The position numbers were made by a program, and so were the translations under genes. Under the pieces are notes generated by a model that searched no databases, was not told the DNA's origin, and worked only from the letters and a program-made list of their open reading frames with translations. Below are positions 17,972 through 27,126 of a stretch of 64,000 nucleotides of DNA, one piece after another. The stretch comes from Microbacterium aurum (GTDB lineage: Bacteria; Actinomycetota; Actinomycetes; Actinomycetales; Microbacteriaceae): assembly GCF_016907815.1 (NCBI RefSeq), contig NZ_JAFBCQ010000001.1, forward strand, positions 1,240,001 to 1,304,000. Reading direction: 5' to 3'. Within the stretch, counting starts at the first letter, position 1, and each line of letters begins with the position of its first letter.

Positions 17972-20833
17972 TCAGTGATGTGGGACGGCCACAACCAGCG
18001 GTGCGGGTGACGGGGTCGGGGTCGCCACCGGTTTCGCGCGTCGCAACGACCGCAGCAGCGCCCGCCCGACGAGCGCGAGGCCGATGATCGTGGTGATCGC
18101 GCGGAGGGTGTCCCAGCTGAGCGTGGAGGTCAGCAGCGAGTACACGAGGAAGTTGCCCAGGTTCTCGCCGAGAGAGCCGCCGGGCACGTACGAGATGCTG
18201 GTGTCGGCGCCGACGGCGAAGGGCCAGAACCACATGTTCATGATGAGTCCGAACGCGTACGACGCGACGATGACGTAGGCGGCGAGCATGACGATCTCGG
18301 GGATGCCGCGGACGCGCCGCGGGAGCAGGCCCGCGCCGGCGCCGACCCACCCGCACGCGAACATCTGGAACGGCAGCCACGGTCCGACCCCGCCCCACAT
18401 GAGGGCGGAGAGGGCGATGGATGCCGCGCCCAGCAGCAGCCCGAACCGCGCGCCGTACGCGCGGCCCGCGAGGATCAGCAGCACGAACAGGGCTTCCACG
18501 CCGCCGACGCCGGTGCTCGCGATACGGATCGCCGCGCCGATCGCGGCGAGCATCGCCAGCAGCGCCAGCGTGTGGGCGGACCGGACGCTTGCGTCGAGCG
18601 CCGCGAGCACCAGCACGACGGCGAGCGGTGCGAGTGAGAGGGCGATGTAAGGTACCGCGGCCTGCGCGTGGCTGGGCGTCGCGATCGCGATGAGCGGCCA
18701 GAGAAACGCCGCCGCCGCGGCGAGGTTCGCTGCGACGAGCGCGGGCGTGTGCCAGCGGCGGGGACCCTTCCCGCGCGGCGCGGGTTCGGGGTCGCGCGGA
18801 GATCTGTGCTTCTTCGGAGAGATTGCCGCGGCTTGCTCCGCAGAACTGCAGATCTCCGAAGTTGTGAGCGCGGGTGCGGGTGCGAGCGCGGGCGCGGGCA
18901 CAGCCGCGAGCACCCCGGCATCCATCCGCAGCTCCCGATCCGCGAGGGCGGCGAACGCGGCGTCGTGGGTCGCGAACAGCACTGCGGTTCCCGCCTCCGC
19001 CTGCGCGACGATGGCGCGGGCGACCAGGCCGCAGGCATCGGGGTCGAGTCCGCGCGTCGGCTCGTCGAGCAGCAGCACCCCCGGCGCGCCCGCGGTCTGC
19101 ACGACGATCGCGAGACAGCGGCGCTCGCCGGCCGACAGGTCGCGTGGGTGCGCGTGCAGCCGCCGCGTGAGCGCGGGATCCGACACCGCAAGGCTGAGCA
19201 GCTCGCCGAACCGCGCCGCCGTCGTTCCGGGCACGAGCCGGTGACGTCGATCGACGCGGCGGCACTCGGCGGCGACCGTGTCTCGCACGAACAGCGCGTC
19301 GCTGTCGTCGGGGACCAGGGCGATGGCCGTCGCGTGCGCGCCGGTCGCGAGCGCCACCAGCAGGCTCGACTTGCCCGCGCCGTTCGGGCCGCGCAGGGCG
19401 GCGATCTCGCCACGCTGCAGCGTGAGCGCGGCGGCATCGACGACCACCCGGTCGCCGTGTCTCACCGTGATGCCGGAGCGCTCCAGGATGGGTTCACCCT
19501 GCGGCTCGGCCCGCGCCGTACGCGCGCCAGAACTCCACGGATTCGATGCGGATCCGGACGCAGAGCCGGGCACGGGGGCTTCCGGTGCCGAGATCCGTGG
19601 AGTTTCCGCGGGCAGCGCGGCGCGCACGGCCGCCTGGTCGACCGTCAGCCACCGGTCGGCCACGCCGGAGAACTCGTCGGCGCGGTGCTCGGCCACCACG
19701 ACGCAGATTCCGGCCTCGTGCGCGAGCGCGCCGAGCAGCGCGACGATTCGCTCGCGCGCGGCCGCGTCGAGGTCGGCGAGCGGCTCATCGACGAGCAGCA
19801 GGATGGGCTGCTCGACGATCGCCGCCGCGATCGCGACGAGCGTCGCCTCGCCGGCCGACAGGCCCCGCAGATCGCGGTCGAGCAGCCCCGTCACCCCGAC
19901 ACGGTCGGCGACCTCGCGCACGCGTGCGTCGATCAGCACGCGCGCGACACCGCGGAGCTCGAGCGCGAGGCCGATCTCGTCCGCGACGCGACCCGTCGCG
20001 AACGCGGCACGCGGATGCTGCAGCACGACGCCCACGCATCGCGCCACATCGCGCGGGGGCACCTCGCCGCGGTCGTGCCCGACGACCCTCACGGACCCCG
20101 CGGTCCAGCCGCCGTCGACGTGCGCGTGCAGTCCGCTGAGCACGCGCAGCAGCGTCGTCTTCCCCGACCCCGTGGCGCCGGTCAGCACGGTGAGGGTCCC
20201 GGGGGAGAGGTCGAAGTGCGGCACGGTCACGACCGGTGCCGCGCCTGCCGTTCCGAACCCGGCGGCGGCCTCCCGCAGCGCGACCGGATGCCGGCACTCG
20301 CCCGCCAGCTCGCGCCCGGCGTACCCCCGCAGCTCGAGCGCTGCGGCGACCGCGGTCGCCCGTTCCAGGGTGTGCTCCAGGACGGGGGCGAGCAGCCGCA
20401 CGCCGCCGCGCTCGCCGCGCAGCCGCTGCGCGAACCGCGCGGCGCGCACGGCGTCGGCGAGCGAGGGCAGCGTCGCCCACGCGATCGACACTGCGCGCGC
20501 GAGGCCCTGCAGCGGTCCCCGCCGCGCGCCGCGCGCGATCAGCCGCGGCATGTCCAGCAGCGCGCTGAGCGCACCGAACGCGAGAATCGTCAGCGCGATC
20601 GGCAGGGCGCTGACCGCGGCATCCCACAGCCCGTCCACCGTCACCGGCCCGAACATCACGACGTGCGCGAACGGCGGCGGCAGCCGCCATTGCGGCAGCG
20701 GCAGCACCACCGGCCCGGTCCCGTCGGCACCGTGGAACAGCACCCGGTACAGCACGCGCACCGCGATGAAGGCGGCCGCGAGCACGGCGGCCGCGCGCAG
20801 CGGTGCCGGCCGGAACGTCACTCCGCGCGTCAC
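17972..20833 (-). CDS. Single-chain ECF importer: fused T, two ATPase and S modules
   Basis: A 953-residue protein that appears to hold a whole energy-coupling-factor vitamin importer. Residues 1-190 form a short EcfT-like membrane unit with the coupling motif LELRGYAGR. Residues 205-400 are ATPase 1 (GATGSGKTT, signature LSAGE, Walker B LLLVDEP). Residues 445-650 are ATPase 2 (GPNGAGKSS, LSAGERR, LLLDEP). Residues 700-945 form about six helices like an S component (GPWLPFQMFACGWVGAGAG). It sits directly downstream of a DUF4430-like lipoprotein gene. Substrate unknown; cobalamin is a reasonable guess. GTG start at 20833. Confidence 0.87.
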   Translation of the reverse strand: MTRGVTFRPAPLRAAAVLAAAFIAVRVLYRVLFHGADGTGPVVLPLPQWRLPPPFAHVVMFGPVTVDGLWDAAVSALPIALTILAFGALSALLDMPRLIARGARRGPLQGLARAVSIAWATLPSLADAVRAARFAQRLRGERGGVRLLAPVLEHTLERATAVAAALELRGYAGRELAGECRHPVALREAAAGFGTAGAAPVVTVPHFDLSPGTLTVLTGATGSGKTTLLRVLSGLHAHVDGGWTAGSVRVVGHDRGEVPPRDVARCVGVVLQHPRAAFATGRVADEIGLALELRGVARVLIDARVREVADRVGVTGLLDRDLRGLSAGEATLVAIAAAIVEQPILLLVDEPLADLDAAARERIVALLGALAHEAGICVVVAEHRADEFSGVADRWLTVDQAAVRAALPAETPRISAPEAPVPGSASGSASNPWSSGARTARAEPQGEPILERSGITVRHGDRVVVDAAALTLQRGEIAALRGPNGAGKSSLLVALATGAHATAIALVPDDSDALFVRDTVAAECRRVDRRHRLVPGTTAARFGELLSLAVSDPALTRRLHAHPRDLSAGERRCLAIVVQTAGAPGVLLLDEPTRGLDPDACGLVARAIVAQAEAGTAVLFATHDAAFAALADRELRMDAGVLAAVPAPALAPAPALTTSEICSSAEQAAAISPKKHRSPRDPEPAPRGKGPRRWHTPALVAANLAAAAAFLWPLIAIATPSHAQAAVPYIALSLAPLAVVLVLAALDASVRSAHTLALLAMLAAIGAAIRIASTGVGGVEALFVLLILAGRAYGARFGLLLGAASIALSALMWGGVGPWLPFQMFACGWVGAGAGLLPRRVRGIPEIVMLAAYVIVASYAFGLIMNMWFWPFAVGADTSISYVPGGSLGENLGNFLVYSLLTSTLSWDTLRAITTIIGLALVGRALLRSLRRAKPVATPTPSPAPLVVAVPHH

Positions 20834-20855
20834 GACATGAGCGTACGGCGCGCGC

Positions 20856-21407
20856 TCACGCGGCGGGCGCGGCGGGCGCCCCGTCGAGCGTGAACAGCAG
20901 CTCGATGCTGTCGCCCGGCTCGACCTGCAGCGTCGACAGTCCTTCCTGCGCGTAGTCCCACTCGCCGCCCGCGGGCTTCAGCCACAGCGACCAGTAGGCG
21001 AAGGCCGCGGGCATCGTCTCGCACGACTCCACGTACGCCGGGTCTTCCGTCGACCCGACGGGCTCGGATGCCGACGGCAGCCCGTTCACCCGGCACACGA
21101 CCTGATCCCCATACTGCTCGGTGCCTTCGACGTCGACCTGCGCGACGGTCAAGGCATCGGCGGCCGGCACGGACTCATCGGTCAGGAAACACTGCGCCTG
21201 CGGCTCGGCGTCATCGAGGGCGGACGCGTCGACGATGATCGTCACGCCGTCGTCACCGGTGCAGGCGCCACTGGTGACGAGGGCCGCGTTCGCGCCGCCG
21301 GTCGGGCCCGTGGCGGGCGGGTCGGCGATCGTCGTGGTGCAGGCGGCGAGCCCGAGCGCGAGGGCGCCGGCGGCGAGCAGGGTCAGGATGCGGCAAGTCG
21401 ACGTCAC
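20856..21407 (-). CDS. DUF4430/SCO2322-like secreted lipoprotein
   Basis: A 183-residue protein. It has a signal peptide with lipobox LAAC (Cys about 23), so it is anchored outside the membrane. The mature part has paired cysteines, a CRVNGLPS turn and a late YWSLWLKPAGGEWDY segment. That pattern resembles DUF4430 domains, which are related to the C-terminal lobe of transcobalamin-type proteins, and the actinobacterial SCO2322-like proteins found beside ECF importers. It starts at GTG 21407 and ends 22 bases before the fused ECF importer, so it is probably its ligand-capturing partner (inference). Confidence 0.72.
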   Translation of the reverse strand: MTSTCRILTLLAAGALALGLAACTTTIADPPATGPTGGANAALVTSGACTGDDGVTIIVDASALDDAEPQAQCFLTDESVPAADALTVAQVDVEGTEQYGDQVVCRVNGLPSASEPVGSTEDPAYVESCETMPAAFAYWSLWLKPAGGEWDYAQEGLSTLQVEPGDSIELLFTLDGAPAAPAA

Positions 21408-21473
21408 CGGTCCAGCGTAGGGTGCGCCGCCGCCCACCCGGAGCCGTGTGACGCCCGCGCGTAGGCTGGGGGC

Positions 21474-22394
21474 GTGACCGACATCGCGCCCGAGACCGTC
21501 TCCGAGCTGTTCGACCCGTCCGTGTGGACGCTCGCTCCCGGTGCGGATGCCTACACCGACATCACGGCCCACGTGTCGCTCGACGGGCGCATCGCCCGCA
21601 TCGCATTCGACCGGCCCGAGGTGCGTAACGCCTTCCGCCCGCACACCGTCGACGAGCTCTACCGCGCCCTCGACATCGCGCGGCAGGACCCGAAGATCGG
21701 GGTGGTGCTCCTCACCGGCAACGGTCCGAGCCCGAAGGACGGCGGCTGGGCGTTCTGCTCCGGCGGCGACCAGCGCATCCGCGGGCGTGACGGGTACACG
21801 TACGCCGCCGACGACGCCACCGCCCCCGACAGCGCCCGCGCGGGCCGCCTGCACATCCTCGAGGTGCAGCGGCTCATCCGCTTCATGCCGAAGGTCGTCA
21901 TCGCCGTCATCCCGGGCTGGGCGGCGGGCGGCGGGCATTCGCTGCACATCGTCTGCGACCTGTCGATCGCCTCCGCCGAGCACGGCCGTTTCAAGCAGAC
22001 GGATGCCGACGTGGGCAGCTTCGACGCCGGCTACGGCTCCGCGTACATGGCTCGCCAGGTCGGGCAGAAGGTCGCCCGCGAGGTGTTCTTCCTCGCGGAG
22101 GAGTACTCCGCACAGCGCGCGTACGAGATGGGCGCGGTGAACCGGGTCGTGCCGCACGCCGAGCTCGAGCGCGAGGCGGTGGCTGTGGCGAGGACGATCC
22201 TCGGCAAGTCGCCGACGGCGATCCGGATGCTGAAGTTCGCCTTCAACGCGGTCGACGATGGGATGGTCGGCCAGCAGGTGTTCGCCGGGGAGGCGACACG
22301 GCTGGCGTACGGCACCGACGAGGCCGTCGAGGGTCGCGACGCGTTCCTGCAGAAGCGCGACCCGGACTGGTCGCCCTACCCCTACCACTTCTGA
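21474..22394 (+). CDS. menB: 1,4-dihydroxy-2-naphthoyl-CoA synthase
   Basis: Crotonase-fold enzyme of 306 residues that cyclises o-succinylbenzoyl-CoA. Visible features are the oxyanion-hole segment FCSGGDQRIRGRDGY, typical of MenB rather than other crotonases, the central GWAAGGGHSLH, and the DVGSFDAGYGSAYMARQVGQK active-site strand. Start GTG 21474. The stop overlaps the menE start by one base (TGATG), so the two are translationally coupled. Confidence 0.96.
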   Translation: MTDIAPETVSELFDPSVWTLAPGADAYTDITAHVSLDGRIARIAFDRPEVRNAFRPHTVDELYRALDIARQDPKIGVVLLTGNGPSPKDGGWAFCSGGDQRIRGRDGYTYAADDATAPDSARAGRLHILEVQRLIRFMPKVVIAVIPGWAAGGGHSLHIVCDLSIASAEHGRFKQTDADVGSFDAGYGSAYMARQVGQKVAREVFFLAEEYSAQRAYEMGAVNRVVPHAELEREAVAVARTILGKSPTAIRMLKFAFNAVDDGMVGQQVFAGEATRLAYGTDEAVEGRDAFLQKRDPDWSPYPYHF

Positions 22395-23545
22395 TGCGGC
22401 TCGAGCCCGTCGACGGGGCCGACGCCCGCGCGGTGCTGCGGGGTCTCCGCGGCGCGGTCCTGGGCGCGGGGCCGGCGATCGCCCTCGGCGGGCGCGCGGA
22501 CGTGCCGGCCGAGGTGCCCGCGGGGACGGGGGTCGTCGTCACGACGTCGGGCTCGACGGGGTTTCCGAAGTCCGTCGCGCTCAGCCGGTCCGCCCTCACC
22601 TCCAGCGCCCTGGCCACCGCGGAGCGCATCGGCGAGGGCGCCTGGCTGCTCGCCCTGCCCGCCGGGTACATCGCCGGGGTGCAGGTGCTCGTGCGCTCAC
22701 TGGTCGCAGGACATGAGCCCGCCATCCTCTCCGGATCGTTCTCCGCGCACGCCTTCACCGCGGCGGCCTCGGCGATGGCCTCGAGCGACGGCGGCCGCCG
22801 CCTGCCGATCTACACCTCGCTCGTGCCGGCGCAGCTGCAGACGCTGCTCGACGATCCCGACCCCGCGACGGCGCGCGCCCTCGCGCGCTTCGCGGCGATC
22901 CTCGTCGGCGGTCAGGCGCTGCCGCCCGCACTCGCGGAGCGCGCCGCCGCCGCGGGCGCGCGGATCGTCCGCACCTACGGGTCGAGCGAGACGGCCGGCG
23001 GCTGCGTCTACGACGGGGTGCCGCTGCGCGGCGTCGGCATCCGCACCGTCGACGGGGAGGTGCAGCTGTCCGGCCCCACGCTCGCCGACGGCTACCTCGG
23101 TGAGCCGGAGCGCACCGCTGCCGCGTTCGTCCGAGACGCGGGCGGCACCCGCTGGTATCGCACCGGCGACACCGGCGCCGTCGTCGACGGTGCGCTGCGC
23201 ATCAGCGGCCGCATCGACAACGTCATCGTCTCGGGCGGCGTCAACGTCTCCCTCGACCGCGTCGAGCGCATCGTCCGCGCCCTCCCGGGTCTGGAGTCCG
23301 CCGTCGTCGTGCCGGTGCCGGACGACCGGTGGGGCCAGGCTTCGGTGGTGGTCGTGGCGACGGATGCCGGGGACGCCCTCCTCCCCGTGATCCGCGACGC
23401 CGTGGCGGCGGAGGCCGGCACGCCCGCGCGGCCCCGCGGCATCCTGCACGTGCCGGAGATCCCCCTCCTTCCCAGCGGCAAGCCCGACCGGGCCGCTCTC
23501 CGCGCGCTCGCCGGTGCCGAATCGGACACGTCGCGCGACACGTGA
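22394..23545 (+). CDS. menE: o-succinylbenzoate-CoA ligase
   Basis: ANL-family AMP-forming ligase of 383 residues that activates o-succinylbenzoate. It has the P-loop-like TSGSTGFPKSVALS, GSSETAGGCVYDG, YRTGDTG, the hinge SGRIDNVIVSGG, and the catalytic lysine near the end (LPSGKPDR). It is shorter than MenE of Bacillus but close to actinobacterial members, lacking much of the first N-terminal subdomain. It starts at ATG 22394 within the menB stop. Confidence 0.93.
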   Translation: MRLEPVDGADARAVLRGLRGAVLGAGPAIALGGRADVPAEVPAGTGVVVTTSGSTGFPKSVALSRSALTSSALATAERIGEGAWLLALPAGYIAGVQVLVRSLVAGHEPAILSGSFSAHAFTAAASAMASSDGGRRLPIYTSLVPAQLQTLLDDPDPATARALARFAAILVGGQALPPALAERAAAAGARIVRTYGSSETAGGCVYDGVPLRGVGIRTVDGEVQLSGPTLADGYLGEPERTAAAFVRDAGGTRWYRTGDTGAVVDGALRISGRIDNVIVSGGVNVSLDRVERIVRALPGLESAVVVPVPDDRWGQASVVVVATDAGDALLPVIRDAVAAEAGTPARPRGILHVPEIPLLPSGKPDRAALRALAGAESDTSRDT

Positions 23546-23558
23546 GAGGATTCCGGTC

Positions 23559-24530
23559 GTGGCAGCCCGCACCCGCAAGAAGAAGTCTCCCGTCACCAAG
23601 CGCCCCCACGGCAACCCGCAGAAGGCGCACGTCTCGCGCGATCCCGCGCACGTGACCCCGCCCACCCTCGGGGACTGGATCGGCGCCGCGCGGCTGCGCA
23701 CGCTGCCTCTCGCGGTCTCGCCCGTCGTGCTCGGCACCGGCGCGGCGCTCGTCGTCGACCACGAGTTCCACTGGGTCGTCGCGCTGTGCTGTCTGATCGT
23801 CGCCGTCGCGATCCAGATCGGCGTGAACTTCGCGAACGACTACAGCGACGGCATCCGCGGCACCGACGACCACCGCGTCGGCCCCGCGCGCCTGACCGCG
23901 AGCCGCAAGGTGAAGCCGCGCACCGTGCTCATCGTCGCGCTGGTGTTCTTCGGCATCGCCGCGGCGGCGGGTCTGGCGATCGTGGTGCGCACGGGGCACT
24001 GGTGGATGCTGCTGGTCGGCGCCGCGTGCCTCGTCGCGGCCTGGTTCTACACCGGCGGCAAGCGCCCGTACGGCTACGCGGGTCTCGGGGAGGTCTTCGT
24101 CTTCGTCTTCTTCGGGCTCGTCGCGACGCTCGGCACGGCGTTCGTGCAGTCCGGCGTCGTCCCCGACGAGGCGTGGCTGGTCGGCGTCGCCGCGGGGCTG
24201 CTGGCCTGCGCCGTGCTGCTGGCGAACAACCTGCGCGACATCGACCAGGATCGCCTGGCCGGCAAGCGGACGCTCACCGTCCGGATCGGAAAGCGCGCCA
24301 CCCAGGTGCTGTTCACCCTGTTCGTGCTGGCGCCGTTCGGGATCGTCGCCGTGCTGGCGCTGTTCTACCCGCTCGCGTGGATGGCGCTGCTCGCCCTCAT
24401 CCCCGCGGCGTGCGCGATCCTCATCGTGTGGACCTACCGCGCGCCGCGCGAGCTCGTGGTCGCGCTCGGGCTGACGTCGCTGACCTCGCTCGCGCTCGCC
24501 GGGTTCCTGTTCTGGGCGTTCGTCGGCTGA
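23559..24530 (+). CDS. menA: 1,4-dihydroxy-2-naphthoate polyprenyltransferase
   Basis: UbiA-family membrane prenyltransferase of about 323 residues. It joins a polyprenyl chain to DHNA to give demethylmenaquinone. The two Mg/diphosphate-binding Asp motifs are NFANDYSDGIRGTDD and NNLRDIDQD, and eight to nine helices follow. GTG at 23559 is preferred because GAGAGGA lies eight bases upstream; a longer frame reaches back into menE. A basic N-terminal tail (RKKKSPVTKRPHG) precedes the enzyme core. Confidence 0.94.
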   Translation: MAARTRKKKSPVTKRPHGNPQKAHVSRDPAHVTPPTLGDWIGAARLRTLPLAVSPVVLGTGAALVVDHEFHWVVALCCLIVAVAIQIGVNFANDYSDGIRGTDDHRVGPARLTASRKVKPRTVLIVALVFFGIAAAAGLAIVVRTGHWWMLLVGAACLVAAWFYTGGKRPYGYAGLGEVFVFVFFGLVATLGTAFVQSGVVPDEAWLVGVAAGLLACAVLLANNLRDIDQDRLAGKRTLTVRIGKRATQVLFTLFVLAPFGIVAVLALFYPLAWMALLALIPAACAILIVWTYRAPRELVVALGLTSLTSLALAGFLFWAFVG

Positions 24531-24546
24531 ACCGGCTCAGACCGGA

Positions 24547-24819
24547 TCAGGCGGTGGGAGCCGGAGGCTCGTCGATGGCAGCATCCTCGACCTGCTCGTC
24601 GCTGAGCCGAGGTGTGCGGCGCTCGGCGAGCCCGGCGGTGGCGTCCTCCAGCGGGCGCCGCAGAAACAGCAGCGACAGGCTGAGCCCGATGAGGGCGGCG
24701 AAGATCGCCGACAGCCAGTAGTACTCCCGCAGGATCGGGATCAGCATCATGAGCCCGAACGGCACCAGGAACGCCGCCAGGCGCAGCACGGTGTAGAGGA
24801 GGGCCGAGCGGACACGCAT
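24547..24819 (-). CDS. DUF4229 domain membrane protein
   Basis: A 90-residue protein with two hydrophobic helices (about 8-28 and 33-53), then a charged cytoplasmic tail. This matches the short DUF4229 family usually found beside menA in Actinobacteria. It is convergent with menA. Function unknown. Confidence 0.82.
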   Translation of the reverse strand: MRVRSALLYTVLRLAAFLVPFGLMMLIPILREYYWLSAIFAALIGLSLSLLFLRRPLEDATAGLAERRTPRLSDEQVEDAAIDEPPAPTA

Positions 24820-24894
24820 GGTCCCAGCCTACGCGCGTCGCGCGCGCCGGCCACCCCCGCGGCCGTGACCGGCGCGCCCGCTTAGGATGGAGGG

Positions 24895-25278
24895 GTGGTG
24901 CGCGTACTGCTGCCTCTGGCGCTGTTGCTGATCGCCTTCTGGGTGTACAGCATCGTCGACTGCGCCCTGCAGCCGCCCACCCGCCACCGCGGGGTGAGCA
25001 AGCCGGTGTGGCTGCTGATCGTGGTGCTGATCCCCGTGCTCGGCGGAATCCTCTGGTTCGTCGTGGGCCGTGGGCGCCCGCGCCAGCAGCCGCGGTTCCG
25101 CGCGCCCGATGACAACCCCGACTTCCTGGGGAGCATCGGCTCGATCAGCGACCAGGATGAGCGCATCCGCCGGCTGGAGGCGGAGCTGGCCGCCCTCGAC
25201 GCCGAAGACCCCTCGCCCGACGGCCCCCGCGACGAGGACTCCCGCGGCGACGCCGGTCCCCGCGGCAGCGTCGGCTGA
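24895..25278 (+). CDS. PLD nuclease N-terminal domain membrane protein
   Basis: A 127-residue protein. Two transmembrane helices (about 3-22 and 42-60) flank a short loop with the YSIVDCALQP segment, as in the PLDc_N/cardiolipin-synthase N-terminal family, but no phospholipase catalytic domain follows. The C-terminal half is charged, with an acidic predicted coiled helix. GTG start at 24895. It ends one base before menD, so the two are probably co-transcribed; this neighbour is common in the actinobacterial men region. Confidence 0.82.
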   Translation: MVRVLLPLALLLIAFWVYSIVDCALQPPTRHRGVSKPVWLLIVVLIPVLGGILWFVVGRGRPRQQPRFRAPDDNPDFLGSIGSISDQDERIRRLEAELAALDAEDPSPDGPRDEDSRGDAGPRGSVG

Positions 25279-25279
25279 G

Positions 25280-27085
25280 ATGACCGGCCACCACGCCGGT
25301 CGCGTGCCGGCGACGGATGCCGCCGCGGCGCTCCTCGGCCGGCTCGTCGAACTGGGCGTGCGGCACGTCGTCGTGAGCCCCGGGTCGCGCTCGCAGGCGC
25401 TCGCGCTGGTCGCGGCACAGCTCGAGGCGCGCGGGGCGATCTCGCTGCACGTGCGCATCGACGAGCGGGTCGCCGGCTTCACGGCGCTCGGCCTCGGCCG
25501 GGAGTCGCGCCTGCCCGCGGCCGTCATCTGCACGTCGGGGACCGCGGCGGCGAACCTGCTGCCGGCGGCGCTCGAGGCGCACCACGCCGGGGTGCCCCTG
25601 CTGCTGCTGACCGCCGACCGGCCACCGGAGCTGCGCGGCGTCGGAGCGAACCAGACGACCCGCCAGCCCGGAATGTTCGCTCCCAGCATCCGTCTGGAGG
25701 AGGACCTGCCCGTCCCCGAGGAGATCGACCCCGACGGCACCGGCGAGCAGTCCGCCATGCTCCGCCGGGTCGCCGAGGAGGCCGTCGCCGCGGCGCTCGG
25801 CGCCGGCACCCGTCAGGCCGGACCGGTGCACCTCAACCTGCCGTACCGCGATCCGCTCGCCGGCGCGCTGCCGGACTGGCTCGGCATGCCCGCCGTCGAG
25901 CTGCCCGCGCCGGTCGCCGGTCCCGACGAAGCGGGCGGCGAGCCGGTGCCCGAGATCGAGCCCTCCGGCGCGCTGTACCAGGGCGGCGGCGGCATCGGCG
26001 AGTCGAATCTGCCCGCCGATTCCGACGTCGATCCGCACGTGCTCGAGCGCGGACCGCGCACGGTCGTCATCGCGGGGGCGGATGCCGGCGCCGCCGCCGA
26101 GGCGCTCGCCCACGCCGGCGGCTGGCCGCTGATCGCCGAGATCGTCAGCGGCTCCCGGTTCGGGCGCAACCTCGTCCACGGGTACCGCCGTCTGCTCGGC
26201 GACCCGCAGCTCGGCGGACGCATCGAACGCGCGGTCGTGTTCGGGCACCCGACGCTCAGCCGTGAGGCGGTCGTCGTGCTGTCGCGCCCCGAGGTGAAGG
26301 TCTTCGCGGTGCGCGGACCGGGAGAGCCCCTGAACCTCAACGGCGCGACGATCGCGGTCGATGCCGTCCGGGCGGCCGCCGGCGAGACGGACCGGGACTG
26401 GTTCGGGGCGTGGATGCGCGCCTCGCGTGCCGCCGCCGTCGACCTCGCCCCGCCCGCCCCGGATGCCGAGGGACTCGCGTCCGCGGTGCCGCACGAGCGG
26501 CTGGGGGCGATCGCGGCCGAGCTCGCGGTGGCGCGCGCGCCCATCGAGCGGGTGACGCTCGTCGACGCGGTGTGGCGGGCGACGTGGCCGCACGACCGGC
26601 TGCTGTTCGCCTCGTCGCGGCTCGTGCGGGCCGCCGACGAGGTGCTCGGCGGCAAGAAGGTGCCCGTGCACGCCAATCGCGGGCTCGCCGGCATCGACGG
26701 CACGATCGCGACGGGCATGGGGATCGCGCTGGCCAGTCAGGCCGCCGGCGCCGCCGGCGTCACGCGCGTGCTGACGGGCGACCTCGCGTTCCTGCATGAC
26801 GTGGGCGCTCTGCTGCTGCCGCCCGGAGAGAAGCCGCCACGGCTGCAGGTCATCGTCGGAAACGACGGCGGCGGCACGATCTTCGACGGCCTCGAGGTCG
26901 CGCAGGTCGCGACCCCCGACGCCATGGAGCGCGTGCTGTACACGCCGCAGACGGTCGCGATCGAGCACATCGCCGCCGCGTACGGCTGGACCTACACGCC
27001 GGTGTCGACGCGCGCGGCGCTCGACCAGGCGCTGACCTCGCCGGCGCCCGGCCGCCAGATCGTCGAGGTCGCGCTGGCCCGGTGA
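25280..27085 (+). CDS. menD: SEPHCHC synthase
   Basis: ThDP-dependent enzyme of 601 residues that adds the succinyl semialdehyde unit of 2-oxoglutarate to isochorismate. The N-terminal domain has VSPGSRSQALAL and the Glu-containing strand near HVRIDERVAGF. The ThDP/Mg motif is LTGDLAFLHDVGAL followed by NDGGGTIF. ATG 25280 begins the conserved N-terminus. A Gly-rich insertion occurs around 225-255, between the first two domains. Confidence 0.95.
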   Translation: MTGHHAGRVPATDAAAALLGRLVELGVRHVVVSPGSRSQALALVAAQLEARGAISLHVRIDERVAGFTALGLGRESRLPAAVICTSGTAAANLLPAALEAHHAGVPLLLLTADRPPELRGVGANQTTRQPGMFAPSIRLEEDLPVPEEIDPDGTGEQSAMLRRVAEEAVAAALGAGTRQAGPVHLNLPYRDPLAGALPDWLGMPAVELPAPVAGPDEAGGEPVPEIEPSGALYQGGGGIGESNLPADSDVDPHVLERGPRTVVIAGADAGAAAEALAHAGGWPLIAEIVSGSRFGRNLVHGYRRLLGDPQLGGRIERAVVFGHPTLSREAVVVLSRPEVKVFAVRGPGEPLNLNGATIAVDAVRAAAGETDRDWFGAWMRASRAAAVDLAPPAPDAEGLASAVPHERLGAIAAELAVARAPIERVTLVDAVWRATWPHDRLLFASSRLVRAADEVLGGKKVPVHANRGLAGIDGTIATGMGIALASQAAGAAGVTRVLTGDLAFLHDVGALLLPPGEKPPRLQVIVGNDGGGTIFDGLEVAQVATPDAMERVLYTPQTVAIEHIAAAYGWTYTPVSTRAALDQALTSPAPGRQIVEVALAR

Positions 27086-27126
27086 CGCGGTGGCCAGACC
27101 GGCATCCGTCGCGCCATGATGTGGTC

